This document shows, in pieces, positions 26,874 through 38,455 of a DNA stretch of 64,000 nucleotides. Every line of letters starts with the position of its first letter. Positions within the stretch are counted from its first letter, which is position 1. The DNA is from Apiospora phragmitis (Eukaryota > Ascomycota > Sordariomycetes > Amphisphaeriales > Apiosporaceae): NCBI GenBank assembly GCA_038363925.1, contig JAQQWL010000015.1:2480001-2544000 (forward strand), written 5' to 3'. The position numbers were made by a program, and so were the translations under genes. The notes under the pieces were generated by a model. The model was not told the DNA's origin, made no database searches, and saw nothing but the letters and a program-made list of their open reading frames with translations.

Positions 26874-26916
26874 GGGTCGCCGTTGCATGGGGTGACCGTA
26901 GCACCGTTAGCTGGCT
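26874..26916 (-). repeat. Right terminal inverted repeat of the 25005-26916 transposon
   Basis: The reverse complement matches 25005-25047 at 42 of 43 positions; the difference is a G-to-A type change at position 9. It is followed by TA 26917-26918. Confidence 0.9.
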
Positions 26917-26918
26917 TA

Positions 26919-27604
26919 CTCTCTACGAACCCCTGGCATGGAGTCGAATACAGACTTTGCATTCAACACTAATGCAAACCAGGAGTATACCATAGCCTTG
27001 GGCACCCAAGCTTGACCTTTGCTAGATGCCTGTTGTTTTCTTATGGAATAGGTGCAAATAATCCACAGTTGTTAAGAAATGGAGCAGGCGGAACGACGAG
27101 GAAGAAGACGACTTTGGGTAGGATGTATTGATTACATTCGGAGTTGTTGTAATTGGTGGACCATTCTGGGCTTATCAAGGCTGCAGGTGCTGCTGAGGTA
27201 ACATGACGGGAGTGTCGATTCGGAAGGAGCACAGGGTGGGTGACTTCCTCTCCTTTTGTCGTGCCTGATGCTTTTGTGGGTATCACTGCAATCAGCAAAT
27301 ACACCTCGTCAAATCATAATGTTTTGCGAAGGAGCATCCGCGACCGAAGAGAGGCAAGACAGGTACCTAATCACTTGACAGTGCCCAAAGGCCCGGGTGG
27401 GTCGAGGAACCAGTAACTGAGTCTGGACTGCACATCAACGTGTTCAATGTTCTAATTTCAAACGCTTCTACTTCTCTGAGCATATCGACATTAGGTGGGT
27501 CCAGTGAATGTCAAGCTTGCCTCTTGGTCCGATACACCTTCACAATACCGCCTCCATCTTGTGGCATAGTAGGAGTCTCAGCAACATATCTCCTCCTCGT
27601 CAAC
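26919..27604. other. Intergenic region, no gene seen
   Basis: Ordinary composition. The open frame upstream of ATG 27605 begins at 27440 but has no recognisable content before that Met. Confidence 0.45.
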
Positions 27605-28983
27605 ATGGCACAAGAATGGGCAAATCAAAGTATCCACCGGCTAGTGACTGCGCTTGGGGCATCTCCTTTCGAAAACGACAGCACAATCAGAGAGTTGTGG
27701 ACTGGAGTCATCAGGAGCTACCAGAAGCAAGCAGGACTGCGGGAGCTACAGAGTGTGTGGGATAGTAGGATCGAGGACGATGAGAACGATCCGCTTGCAA
27801 CACCCTTCGCAATATGGACCTTCCAACAGGGTATTTTATCCGATGACCTGATCATGGCACTTGAGGTCGAGTTCGGCAATGATGAAGTCAACATCTACCA
27901 TCAAATAGAACCGGAGGTGACACAAGATTTGGCTCGATGAATTGGCATACCCGACGTACGGCTGCTGTGTCTCTTCTTTGGAGCCGGCAAACGATCAATC
28001 AGTCTCAAGACCATGACCGAGCTTCATCGGGCGGCAAGCCTAGCGATTCCCTTTGACCAAATCTACCCGCTAATCGTGATGCTATACAAGAACCACGTCT
28101 CCATACAGGGTCGGGACGAGAAACGAGAAGATTCGGTCATCTTCGCTCGTGACTGCGCTCCCGAAACACATTACTCCAAGTACCCTCCCATGATGCCCAA
28201 GTTCGTTAGGGCTGCCAGTAAGCGAAACATCTCTCCTTCCCGGTACTTGAGTTCCTACTAACGAATATCAATTACTGCCAGTCCAAATCCTGCGTCCGGG
28301 CACGAACCAGATGACGGTCGTTCACGCTGAGCCCAGAGTCAACAACTCAACGCCACCAAACAGACGGGATAGCCTGGACACTTCAGCTTGGGAAGACGAG
28401 TCAACGATTGAACAAAAATGGTCTGGCAGACTGAGAAAGCGGAAGATCACAGCCATCGGAGACGTAGAGATCCCGCAACGCAAAACACAGCCACCCAGAA
28501 AGACCGCTACTGTGGCTACGCAGACAACACCCGATGAATCCCATACATCACACAGAGGTTCGGCTCAACGTACGCCAGACATACCACGCCGAAGCCTGGA
28601 GACACTTCCTCGCCGCCATTGCCGACGACGGTGTGGAAAGCCTCGATATCGAGAAGATCTTACCTGTCCCGTCTCTTCCTCGGGTGGCGGACGTCAAGCA
28701 ACAGCGACGATCGACACCCGACACATACCAGGCGACTACTGCTGCGGAAACCATCGCATCAAGAATCCACGTGCTTCAACACCTCAATGAAACCAAGAAG
28801 ACCAGAGCTGCGGGAAGATTGGCAAATGCATTACAGTTTCAAGCTATAACAAACTGCCTTGTTGCGCGAAGCGGCCAGGAAGGAGAAAATATCTACAGCG
28901 CCAAGATTGCTCAAGTCGATCAATGGCTCACAGATGACGCGAATATCATTACGAATGCCTCAACGGACTATCTTCCTTCGTAA
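27605..28983 (+). pseudogene. Decayed hypothetical gene
   Basis: ATG 27605 opens a frame beginning MAQEWANQSIHRLV that reads as a normal soluble, helix-rich protein up to an in-frame TGA at 27938-27940, then continues in the same frame to TAA 28259-28261. Further coding-like segments follow in other frames: 28311-28530, with a basic SGRLRKRK stretch, and 28534-28983, beginning MNPIHHTEVRLN and ending TDYLPS. No canonical introns neatly join these, so I read it as one gene with a nonsense change and one or more frameshifts. I recognise no domain. Alternatively these may be two adjacent small genes. Confidence 0.4.
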
Positions 28984-29107
28984 ATGCTAGGATATCCCGA
29001 TGGAAACAACTACTCATATCTGGCTCTCTTCTGTAGGTACTTAGCAAGATGCAATTACTAGAGCTCTAGGTTTCTTATTTGTTCAATCAGAAAGATGGCT
29101 ATTCTAT

Positions 29108-30264
29108 CTATAACTTATGTTCTCGAATCAACAAAGCGGCAATGATGGCCGATACTGAACCAACCAATGACACAACATGACTGGCAGATAGTCCGTCGAC
29201 GTATGCTTCCACCATGGCTGCGGAAATGTCTGTATTTACCGTATCAATGTGCCCAATATCGGATGCAGCTTTCTCGATAATCTAGTTTCATGCGAATCAT
29301 CAGTTCCTGGCCTAATAAAATGGATAGAGAAACGCGGGCTCACCTGTTGACGCGCCACTTCCCCAATACCCATAGCACTCAGGAGCTCTCCCAGCTTCCG
29401 GGTCATGGTCTCGATCGTGACGGCGTTGACGGCGACCATCCCCGCCATGCCGCCGATGGTGACGAGCAGGACGTTGCCGGACATGGCCGCGGCCTTGTGC
29501 GCCGGGTCGATGGCGGCCTGGGCGGCGATGAAGGTGGCCGTCTGCACGATGCCGGCGCCGAGGCCGCCGGGGAGGATGTACAGGGCCTCCCACACGCTGG
29601 TGCGGCCGTGCCAGCGCAGGAGGAGGAGGAGGTAGGAGAGGGTGGAGGCGGAGGTGGCGAAGATTAGGAGGGGCTTGTAGCGTCCGGTTCTGGTTATGTA
29701 TAGGTCAACTCAATTCAAGCAAGCATTTCGGAGGAGGGGGTGATCCAAGTAAAGTACAGATAGATTTAAAAAACGAACCTTTTGATCACGATGCCAGCCA
29801 GGATGGCCCCGACAGCGTTCCCAGCGACGGCGGGCAGCAAGTACGTCCCTGCCACCGCGTTCGAGACGCGCTTCGTGACCTGGAAGTACAGCGGCACGGC
29901 GAACATGAGGCCGAGCTGGGCGCCGCCCTGCGCGGCTGTGACGAAGTAGACGAGCAGGACGTCGCGGTGTTTGAGGAGGGCGACGGGGAAGATGGGGTCA
30001 GCAGCCCACCACGCCTCAGTAGCGAGGAAGAGACCGCCGAGTACCAAGGTGGCGGCCGCCAGGGCGAAGATTAGCGGGTTGGTCCAGGGTAGCTCGGTGC
30101 CACCTAGCTCGATGGGGGAGGAGGAGGGTTAGGATGCACAGGGCGAGGAGGGTGGCGCCTAGGACGTCTATGCGGGCGAGGCCTGGGGTTGGTGTTGGTG
30201 TTGTTGTGATTGGGCGTTGTTTGGTCTTGTCATCTGCATCGGCGTCTGCATTATCGTTGCCGGC

Positions 30265-30298
<34 letters not shown>

Positions 30299-31419
30299 TT
30301 GGTGGCTGCTTCTTCATCGGCCTCCTCCGTGTCGAGCTTCGTAGTAGAGGCAGAAGTAGTGGAGGCAGTTGTTGTTGTTGATGTTGATGTCTCTCCGGGC
30401 AGCCAAGCCAGGCAGAGGCCGATGGCGATCAGGAAGAGCGGGACCTGCCCCGTGAACGACCAGCGCCAGCCGACCGTGTCGGCCAGCCAGCCGCCGACGG
30501 GGCCGCCGAGGCTGCGGCCCATGGTCGCGGCGAGATTGATGCCGGATTGCCAGGTGGCGGCTTCGCGGAGGGGGACGAGGTCTGGGTACCTCTTTTCGTC
30601 AGTAATCCACATTCGAAAAATACAGGGAACATGATGTGGTGAAGTCGAGGTAGATTTCCCCTCACCAGTGATGATCAGTATCCCAAGGACGTTCAGCGCC
30701 GAACCGCCGCAGCCGGAGATGGCTCGACCGAATATCACCATGCCCATGGAGTTGCCGGTGCCTACCAATGCGCTGCAGTAACTTTTGTTAGCTCCTCTTT
30801 GTTTTCTTCGGGCTTTCTTCTTTCTGTAATGCTCGGTCCAGACACGGAACTCACCAGCCCGCACCGAATAGGGTATACGCGATGATTAGCAGCAGCCGGC
30901 GGCCGTATATGTCGCTGAGTTTGCCGTACTTCAGAAATGGGAATTACAATGTTAGAGGTCTGTCTAGCAAGCAAGCACACCAGAACGAGGAGAGAGAACA
31001 TGACACACCAAAGTTTGAGTCGCTGCACCGGCCAGGCTGAAGGACACGAACAGCCAGCTGGAGGCGGAGAGGCAGTCAAACTCGGACGCGATGGTGGGGT
31101 GCGTCGCCAGCACTAGCGATCCGTCGCCATTCGCCGTGAACGTCCCTACGAGGAGGACCAGGACGACCTTGAGGACCGTCAACGATGGTATTCGTTGCTG
31201 TGTTTGCGCCTTGGAAACATTCGACTCGGTATCAGACGAGATTACATCATTGGTTTGCGCGTCGTTGTCGGAGTCTCCATTGAGAGGTTACAGTCGTTGT
31301 TAGTGAATGGCTGCTGCGTCAGATGAAAGAAGATAGGAGGTAATTTTACCACGGTGACCGCTCTCGCAAGAAAGCAGCGACGTTGTTTCATCGGGCTTGA
31401 AGAGGGGTTTTACATTCAT
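29108..31419 (-). CDS. MFS transporter, DHA2 (drug:H+ antiporter 2) type, seven exons, one apparent frameshift
   Basis: A proton-coupled exporter-type membrane protein of about 612 residues. Consistent splicing gives exons 31350-31419, 31009-31274, 30855-30928, 30666-30772, 29779-30581, 29344-29689 and 29108-29281, with phases that match throughout; one donor (GTTCGT) is unusual. Family marks: GKLSDIYGRR (motif A), GRAISGCGGSALNVLG, and GRSLGGPVGGWLADTVGWRW (motif C region), with hydrophobic helices consistent with the 14-helix DHA2 layout. A Thr-rich, acidic central loop follows helix 6, containing a run of Thr from an (AGT)11 microsatellite. An extra C in the run at 30114-30118 shifts the frame inside ILTLLLP/IELGGTELPW, a region otherwise continuous. 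Substrate unknown (drug, basic amino acid or metabolite). Confidence 0.88.
30265..30297. repeat. (AGT)11 microsatellite inside MFS gene 1
   Basis: Eleven perfect AGT units. On the coding (minus) strand they encode consecutive Thr in the cytoplasmic central loop, so length changes would stay in frame. Confidence 0.9.
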
Positions 31420-34400
31420 TTTGAAGACGCAACTCCTGATGTGAACTATTGAAGCTGATGGGGACTTCCCCGACTTTTCGATTCCATATCATCAACGGCC
31501 TCCTCTTATTTGACTGGAGTGCATGGCTCCGGTTCGGAGATCCCGCGGCATTGGTTCGGGCTCATTAAGAGGGACCGAACGGATGGTGGAACCGTTTCCG
31601 TTGCACCGCTTCTAGCGATATCGCTATATATTACGTCATCGCGGGCTCAAAGATCGTGTCCGTCGAGTTTCAAAGAGGGATAACCGTGGGGAGGGGTGGT
31701 ATAGGGGAACACTACGTGATCGGCAAGAGAAACAGCAATGTTCGGGTTACATATGCTTAACTTTAACTTCCAATCGGGATTCCTCTTGTCCTCCGAGGAG
31801 GGGCGCCAAAGTTATTAGCGTGAACGTGACTCGGGCACCTCGGCCCGCGAATTGCAAAACTCACTTGCCCGCTCCAGATAGGTTTTGAGGCGTTAAATGT
31901 AACGAAATAAGATGAGAATGCGCATTGGTCTGTGGCGAAGCAGGGGGCATGCAATGCAAATAACTCTAGATGGTATGATACGGATTCCAGAAAGCCCCCA
32001 AGTACCGAAACCTTTTGGGTTTTCCGACGCTTCGTGTCCGTATCCGAGTGTCATAGACCAACATAAAAGCTATTATTCAAGCGCCAAGTACGTCATTGAA
32101 AATCGATATGCACTTGTAGAACATAACACCCATTGCTCCCAGTCCGGGTTGAAGTAAACTGTACCGTATTTCTTTCGAACTGGGTTGCCTCCCATGCTAG
32201 TAGATGATCCCTCACGCTACGACCGACCGATATCGAGCCTTGGCGACAGCTTCCCACTGAGGCTACGCACATCAACTTGGGAGTAGAGGCAGATCAAGAT
32301 TACAACATCGCCAAAAGAGGAAGAAGACCTTGGCGAACTTCTGCTAATCCTCTCTACTGGCAGTGATGATGGTTCCAGAAGAGGAGAGTGTGAAGATCCA
32401 TACGAGGCCATTCGTAGGCTTATGGGACTGTCTACTGATCATCAAGAACTAGGTCTGGCTTCGAACTATGGAGAGAAACGACAGCGAACTTTGCCTCGAC
32501 ATTAGCACTGGCCTCTTCAAGCAATGGAGAGCTCACCGTACAAAGGCGAACAGACGATGGATGCTTTGGCCAGGATCCCTACTGCTAACGCTTAGGCGGA
32601 ACGGTACGCGGCGTGTTATGCCATGAGAGCTGGCGAGGATATCGTTCTGTGATACATAAGCACCTCGGAGGCCTCTACATGAAATGGGGCGAAGGTAATC
32701 ATGAAGTCGCTCCAGCAACTGCCACCACTCCCTTGGCACCACTCTCTCGGCAGTTTCACCATCAACATTTAGGCCTACGTTTTAGGGGCTCAAAGGCCAC
32801 CTGGCCGCTGTTGATGGCGTGGTCGGCTGGGCGCCCGTCATGATCGAAAATGGCTTCAATGGTTTGGCGATAATCCAAGCTCAATCCTGGGAACGTTGTG
32901 ACCATATCGTATGGCTCTCATGTTCCCTTCGCTCTGACACATGGGTGTAACGGGACCTATCGACTACTCGGCGTGGCGTAACTTCATGGTGTTATGGATG
33001 GGGAGTTCAGGAAAGTTCACCAAGATGAGATGTCTATTCGGTTAATCTGAATTTACAGGTTGATTCGGATTTTCGAGCTTATTCTATTATTCGAATTCGA
33101 CCGGTACTGAGAAGAAGGGCGAGGCTGGAAGTAATAGGGTTCTGTGTCAAAGTTATGCGTTTGTTAGAATTAATGATGCCCATCCAATCTTCCATTTGGC
33201 TCTACTTACCGTTGCTGCCCTGAACTATTATGATGTCAAACCCAGACACTTGGAGTGCCTTCTGACCGTCAGGGTGTTGAGCTTGCGGCTGAAGGCGAGA
33301 ACAATAATTTCCAAACTTGAATCGAGAAATCAACGTGCTCAGAAAAGCCCTGGATCAGGGCTGATAAGGGACACTGGCTTTAGTAGGCCACACAGAAGAT
33401 CCTCCGGGGAGGGAGTGCTGCAGCCATGAACACCTAGAGTAAGGACCTGTAGTTAGTGAGAGCAGGCCGCAGCTCTCTGTTACTGTGCTCTCCACGCGAC
33501 CTGTAATTAGGTCGCAATGCCCCAAAACGTCAGCCACCTATAGGCTTTCTCAGAACAGTGGTATCCGCCTTGATTGTTCATAAGGCGACGATATATCAGC
33601 ATTTCACAGGAATTCTAGGGCGAGGATGCGAAGCAGGTGGTAAAGTTCGAGAATCAGCGGAATGAGCAGCGTGGAAAGGGGTTGACGACTTTGAATCCTC
33701 CTGCTAAAGTTCCGCCTGTATGCATGTGTTTAGTTTTGACTAGCTTAATAGAGATAATTGCACGATGAATCCTAAAAAAGGATTGAAACAACAATGAACA
33801 ACAGCGTATTAGAAAATTTCAAAAATGAAAGGGTGTCTACGATAATTTTGGTTATTCCTTGCAAGATATCTCCTTGTTCATTTCTTACTTGCCAGAATAA
33901 TCATGAAATGGTGAAAGAAACCTGGAATAATGAGAAACCACATTAAAATTCTACATTCAACCATTTTAGGAATGGAATTGAGTCGATGCCAACACCGGTG
34001 CTTCCTTGCGAGATAAATATGATGTGCCTCAGTGCTTCCACAAGTTAATTATTGTCGTTGTCGCTGTTTTCACATCTGAGGAGCGGCTAACTTCTGGAGG
34101 GGTATGGCACGTACTACGTAATTATCCATCTACCTGCCTAGTCATCTAAGAATAGTATACGTGGGATCATTGGACGGAAGGTGCATTTTGGGCCTGATTA
34201 CGGGGAGTAAAAAGGGGTCGGCGATAATATCGGTGCATCTTTGCAATGTATGCCAGATGTTCTTGCGTGCCTATAATAAGCCCTAACATAAAAAGTAAAT
34301 AACCCAGTGCAAGAGCACCAAAGCATAAACAGCCGAAGAGGGTATGAAGAAGGGACTAGTGGAAATAATAAAAAGAAAGAAAGGGGTCTGCGAGAACTCG

Positions 34401-34631
34401 ACCCTTGCTTGGCGGCGAGTATAACTGCCCCACCCGCTCCTGTAAATAAGAATAGCAACGATATATGGAGCGGAGAACATTGCGGCGACTGCTATAGGAA
34501 GGGTACATAAATGAAAAATTCTCTTTCAGCTTAGCTATTCATTCCGTCCCACAAACACGCAACCTCCGGCCGGAGAAGGAAAAATTCGCAATATCGCCAA
34601 CCCCTTTCCCACCCCAACCAGAACAACCACC
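31420..34631. other. Intergenic region with possible coding remnants, no gene called
   Basis: 31420-31700 is the likely promoter of MFS gene 1. Between about 32280 and 33040 coding-like snippets appear in alternating plus-strand frames, for example ECEDPYEAIRRLMG near 32390 and AERYAACYAMRAGED near 32600, suggesting a very decayed gene; none is continuous. 33550-34200 is mildly AT-rich and empty. Confidence 0.35.
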
Positions 34632-35716
34632 ATGGCTATCCTGGACCACGATGACCTCGCACGGGCCATCAAGGTCACGGTAGTGGTGGCCGGGGAGAAC
34701 GCCACCGAGTACGAGGATCCGGAGAAGCGGCAGAGTATGCCGCGCCCTCGTCCGTTCCCCTTGACCAGTTGCTACATCGAATCGCGCGACGACGCCCGGT
34801 TCCCCATCGGTATCGAGATCGGTCCCGAGTACGATTGGGATACAATGTACCACGATCTCCTACTGGAGATCTGCATCGACGGCAAACCCCCTACCGGCTT
34901 CCTCATCAAACGAGGAAGCACGATTAAGATCATCAACGGCCTTGCCTATGCCGATCAGGCCTCGGGAAATATCAAGCTGACTCCCTTCAAGTTTTTCAGC
35001 GACAAGACTGGTAAGTCTCGCTCCCTATTCTTCCCTCATCTATCATTCAGTGGCCTATTATCACACCACTGGCCAATTGTCCCATTGCCAGACGTCCCTT
35101 CCCCATTCCCCAAGCCACAGGACCATAACATTTCACATGTACTACTAATTTGGGGAAACCTATTCAGCCGAGGACCAGGATCAAGATCGGATCGCACGCG
35201 AGAACGCAATCGTACAGGATAATATGGGCAGGATTGTTGTCACACTCACGAGATCTGCTTCGACGTACCCGGCCGACCGACCTGACCCAGCGGACTTTTT
35301 GGGAATACGCGTGCGCTATTCTATGCTGACAAGGGCATGATGGGAGAGTCCACGTGGCAGTGGACTTACGACTCGTAAGTCAAGTGGCCGTTCTGTTCGA
35401 TGTTCAAATGACCACAGGCTGACACTCGATTACAGCAGCGACCCAGCCGAGATCTCTCGACTCAGAAGGGTCAACCTCTATCCTAGCTTTGTTGAGCACG
35501 ACGAGCGCCCCCTTGCTATATATCGCTTCCGCTATTGCTCCCGAGGTATGCATTCTTGATAGCTTTTCCCTTTTCGCCATGTTGCCAGCTGCGAGACCCC
35601 CGCCGAGAATAGGGACCCAGCTGGCCGCATTGCTGGTCTTGTCGTCGGGCTCATGGAACTCGACGTCGACTAGCGGAATAATACGGGAACTCGAAGGACC
35701 TCGACACATTGGTTGA
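34632..35716 (+). CDS. DUF7918-like hypothetical protein, multi-exon, one apparent frameshift
   Basis: ATG 34632 lies in a good context (ACCACCATGGC). Exon 1 (34632-35010) encodes MAILDHDDLARAIKVTV...TEYEDPEK, then CYIES...FPIGIEI...LLLEICIDGKPPTGFLI, the pattern of fungal DUF7918 proteins. Intron 1 is 35011-35167 (GTAAGT...TTCAG). Exon 2 (35168-35374) needs one extra T in the run at 35296-35300 to stay open through ALFYADKGMMGESTWQWTY. Intron 2 is 35375-35435. Exon 3 (35436-35545) encodes SFVEHDERPLAIYRFRYCSR, another family-like segment. The last exon is uncertain: using the acceptor at 35587-35588 it ends at 35716, but a different frame there gives a more protein-like tail. The family has no established function; the assignment is from memory of its motifs. 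Confidence 0.65.
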
Positions 35717-38455
35717 AGGGGTATTAGCCTTCGACGGCAAACCGAAAACATACCAGAGCTATGGAATTGCTTTGCTAGGTACAGGAGCTCTGGATCAAAG
35801 GTGGCAACTACAACATGGCTACAAGCACAGTAGGTGCTTTTGTGTCATCCGGATGCCCATCCGTAGCTAGAGAAAGTGTCCACTGGGCAGAGGATGTGTT
35901 AGCTTCCGTCATTCGATGTGAAAAGCGGGCTAATAAAGTTTATTGCCAGTACTTGCCGTGTTTTGTATGTTATCGTCGGAAGATTAGGCGCCTTCGGACG
36001 TGGCGGGTTGAAGCGGGCGTTGCTGGAGATAGCCGGGTAGTAGTAGTAGACCGGTTGCTCTAGCTACCTTTCCTTAGACTTCCGCAGCCCGTGTTCACTT
36101 CAGGAAAGCATATGTCCTTTGCATGCCGCCGTCTAGCCACATATACACCGCCTACCAAGCGGCTATCCCGTCATTCCAGATGCTATTGTGCGCCACATAC
36201 GCGGCTCGTTTGGATAGCGATGAGCGCAAAGCCTGGTCCGATCTCGTGAACCGCTTGGTCAGGGAATTCAGTCCCTACCTTGGTTTTAGACACTTGTACG
36301 TGAGGGGTTTCTCCTGTGTTTCGGCAATCCATTCACGACTGACGAGGCGGCTGCAGTTGTCGCTTGATGAGAACGATTTGATTGATAACATGCTTTGATT
36401 CAGTGTACGAGAAGACCCAGCTATGCAATTGCCGGCAGTCCCGCCCCTGATGATGCCAATTCAGACATGACACCAATATGAGGTCATGTAGACGGACCTT
36501 TCCGGTCTATTCTCCTATTAACAAGAATCTGGAATGTAGTAGTAGATATAGACAATTTGGCTCAAAATTACCGGGTCAAAGGTTCCGATGACAAAACAGG
36601 GACTTCCAGCAGCTGAAAGACCAAAGGGATCGAGTCGAATAGGACGCGCCAGTTGATCATCGATCTATAACTTGGCGGTGTCGAGCAGTTAATATCATTT
36701 TCGCCTCGATGAAGGTATTTGTCAGGGGAAGTGGCAATTACTCAAGGACGATGAATGCGGTGATGATAGGCACTGTCAATCGCCAATTGTTCGGACGGAA
36801 ATAGCCAGGCACTCGCTGGCCAGCCATCAAACGTCTCGATAGTCTCGATACGAGCGATGATCACATGCTAATTCGGGACTAGCCGATTGGTTTCGTCCCT
36901 CCAAAGGCCGGCCCGTTTCCGCAAGACGACGGGACGATTCAGCATCGCCGTGTTGCCGACCGAGTCAGCAACATACGATGTGGGGAAAACGTACGATGGG
37001 AAATGCAGGCAAATACTCAGGCGCGTGCCGCAGAAGATTTAAACCGTTCCGGATTGCCCCCGAGTCCCCGAGGAAAAGTCTCGGTGAGGGAGAGGCTTCG
37101 TCGGTGGGGACAACCGTTCGCACCATTCCGAGAGCGTGCAACGACGCACAACCGGCGCATTCAGGCGTCCGCTGTAGCAGCGTCAGAAGCAGCAGAGACT
37201 AAATCTTGACGCACCCGCCATGACCTTTTCCCAGCCCCTTTATGTTCTTGAACGTTCGCCCCGTTACAGGTCGGCGGGCTTGAGAGCCTACACCAGGAAC
37301 GCCGTGGCGTTCTTGCTAGATGTTTGCTTCGTCCGTGATTTCCGTGAGGCGCAAGCTAAGGGGGGCCCAAAACATGGGCTAGCGGCCCGGAGGCTGAACA
37401 CAAAACGGGGGAGTTTTGAAAAGAACGTTCAGTGGCGCCAGCTGAGCAGTCTGTGCAGCGCTGCCAGGCAGATCCTGGCAGGAACTCACTACGTCAGTGG
37501 GAGGTGGACCGAACCGTTTCCTAGTTACGAATCAGTTATTATCGCACACGGCCCAACGGAAGATCCCCTTATCGGGTGCCGCACCCCATCGGACCCGTAT
37601 TATCACAGTATTCATGTGTTTCCTCTATTGACGACCGGCATACTTACTTACTACCTTTGCTTGCTCACTATCGACTCAGCCTCCTTGCGGGTTATCCTGG
37701 CATTCTAGAATCTCTTGGCGTCGCAAGAACGAGGACGAGTACGATCTTAGCATAGTGCGATCTAAGAAAGAACCTTCGCGAGCTTATTCCGTCGCATAAT
37801 CCGCAAACACGAATAACGGATTTTGGCAGAACTAACGGGTAGGTAGCGGACTCGGGAAATTTAGGGCTATCTTTGAGCAAAGAAACAGTTCTCGTATCGT
37901 TGGGAAGGGACGAACAAGCCAGGGGTTCCAACGCAGTATCTAGCTCGTTTGCAAACCACGCCCCTGCTGCCCCAACCTAAACTCAATGGCTCCATCTTGC
38001 CGGTTAAGAGCCGCATCCGGTTGGTGACTTGGAACCAAGCACTGGCATGAGTCGGTCTGTGGGTGCTGCCAAGATGGTGCGAAGGTGGTGCCACTAACTG
38101 CCATCACGGCACGGAGGCATACGGGTTCGAAAAACGTTGAAATCCTCCTGGCAGTACGAGTACGCCACCGGTGATATATCTGGCCTGACCGCCCTCCCGT
38201 CGACCCTTTTTGCCTTCGATGTGCTGACTACTTCTACATGGTATTTATCAACCCCTCTGACGACAGCCGAGTAAACCCCCCCCCAGACGAAAACCCAGAA
38301 CCATCCCCTGTCCATTCAACCAGCTCTTTTACTGATGGTGGTCCCTTTCTCGTCATAATCGCAACGAGTACCGTTACTCCCAGCATCGTCGCTCGCCCCC
38401 CATCTCACCTGTACCGAACCTGGCCGCGAGGAAAACCCAGCATTGCTCTAAAACC
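35717..38455. other. Gene-poor region, no supportable gene
   Basis: Short ORFs only. The longest, 37220-37708 (162 codons), has no motif, unusual composition and no splice structure, so it is probably chance. The promoter of MFS gene 2 should lie in 38100-38455. No repeat or RNA gene is recognised. Confidence 0.45.

Larger units (their letters stand above)
25005..26916 (+). mobile_element. Pogo/Fot1-type DNA transposon with intact TIRs, RIP-inactivated
   Basis: The 1912-bp element is flanked by TA (25003-25004 and 26917-26918). The 43-bp terminal inverted repeats (25005-25047 and 26874-26916) begin AGCCAGCTGACGGTGCTACG and differ at one position (G/A). The interior is AT-rich with RIP-type depletion of CpA/TpG. 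On the plus strand at about 25990-26150 a transposase segment is legible: LDNYAS...ISKDF, then LFF...PLDF...FFN.L, matching the DNHAS/LPAHSSHxLQPLD region of pogo-type DDE transposases, interrupted by TAG/TAA. The length matches Fot1-class elements. Its TIR differs from the other pogo elements here, so it is a separate family. Confidence 0.9.

Noticed and set aside
37220..37708. 162-codon plus-strand ORF
   Set aside because: No recognisable motif or start context and a surrounding gene-poor region; not enough to call a gene.
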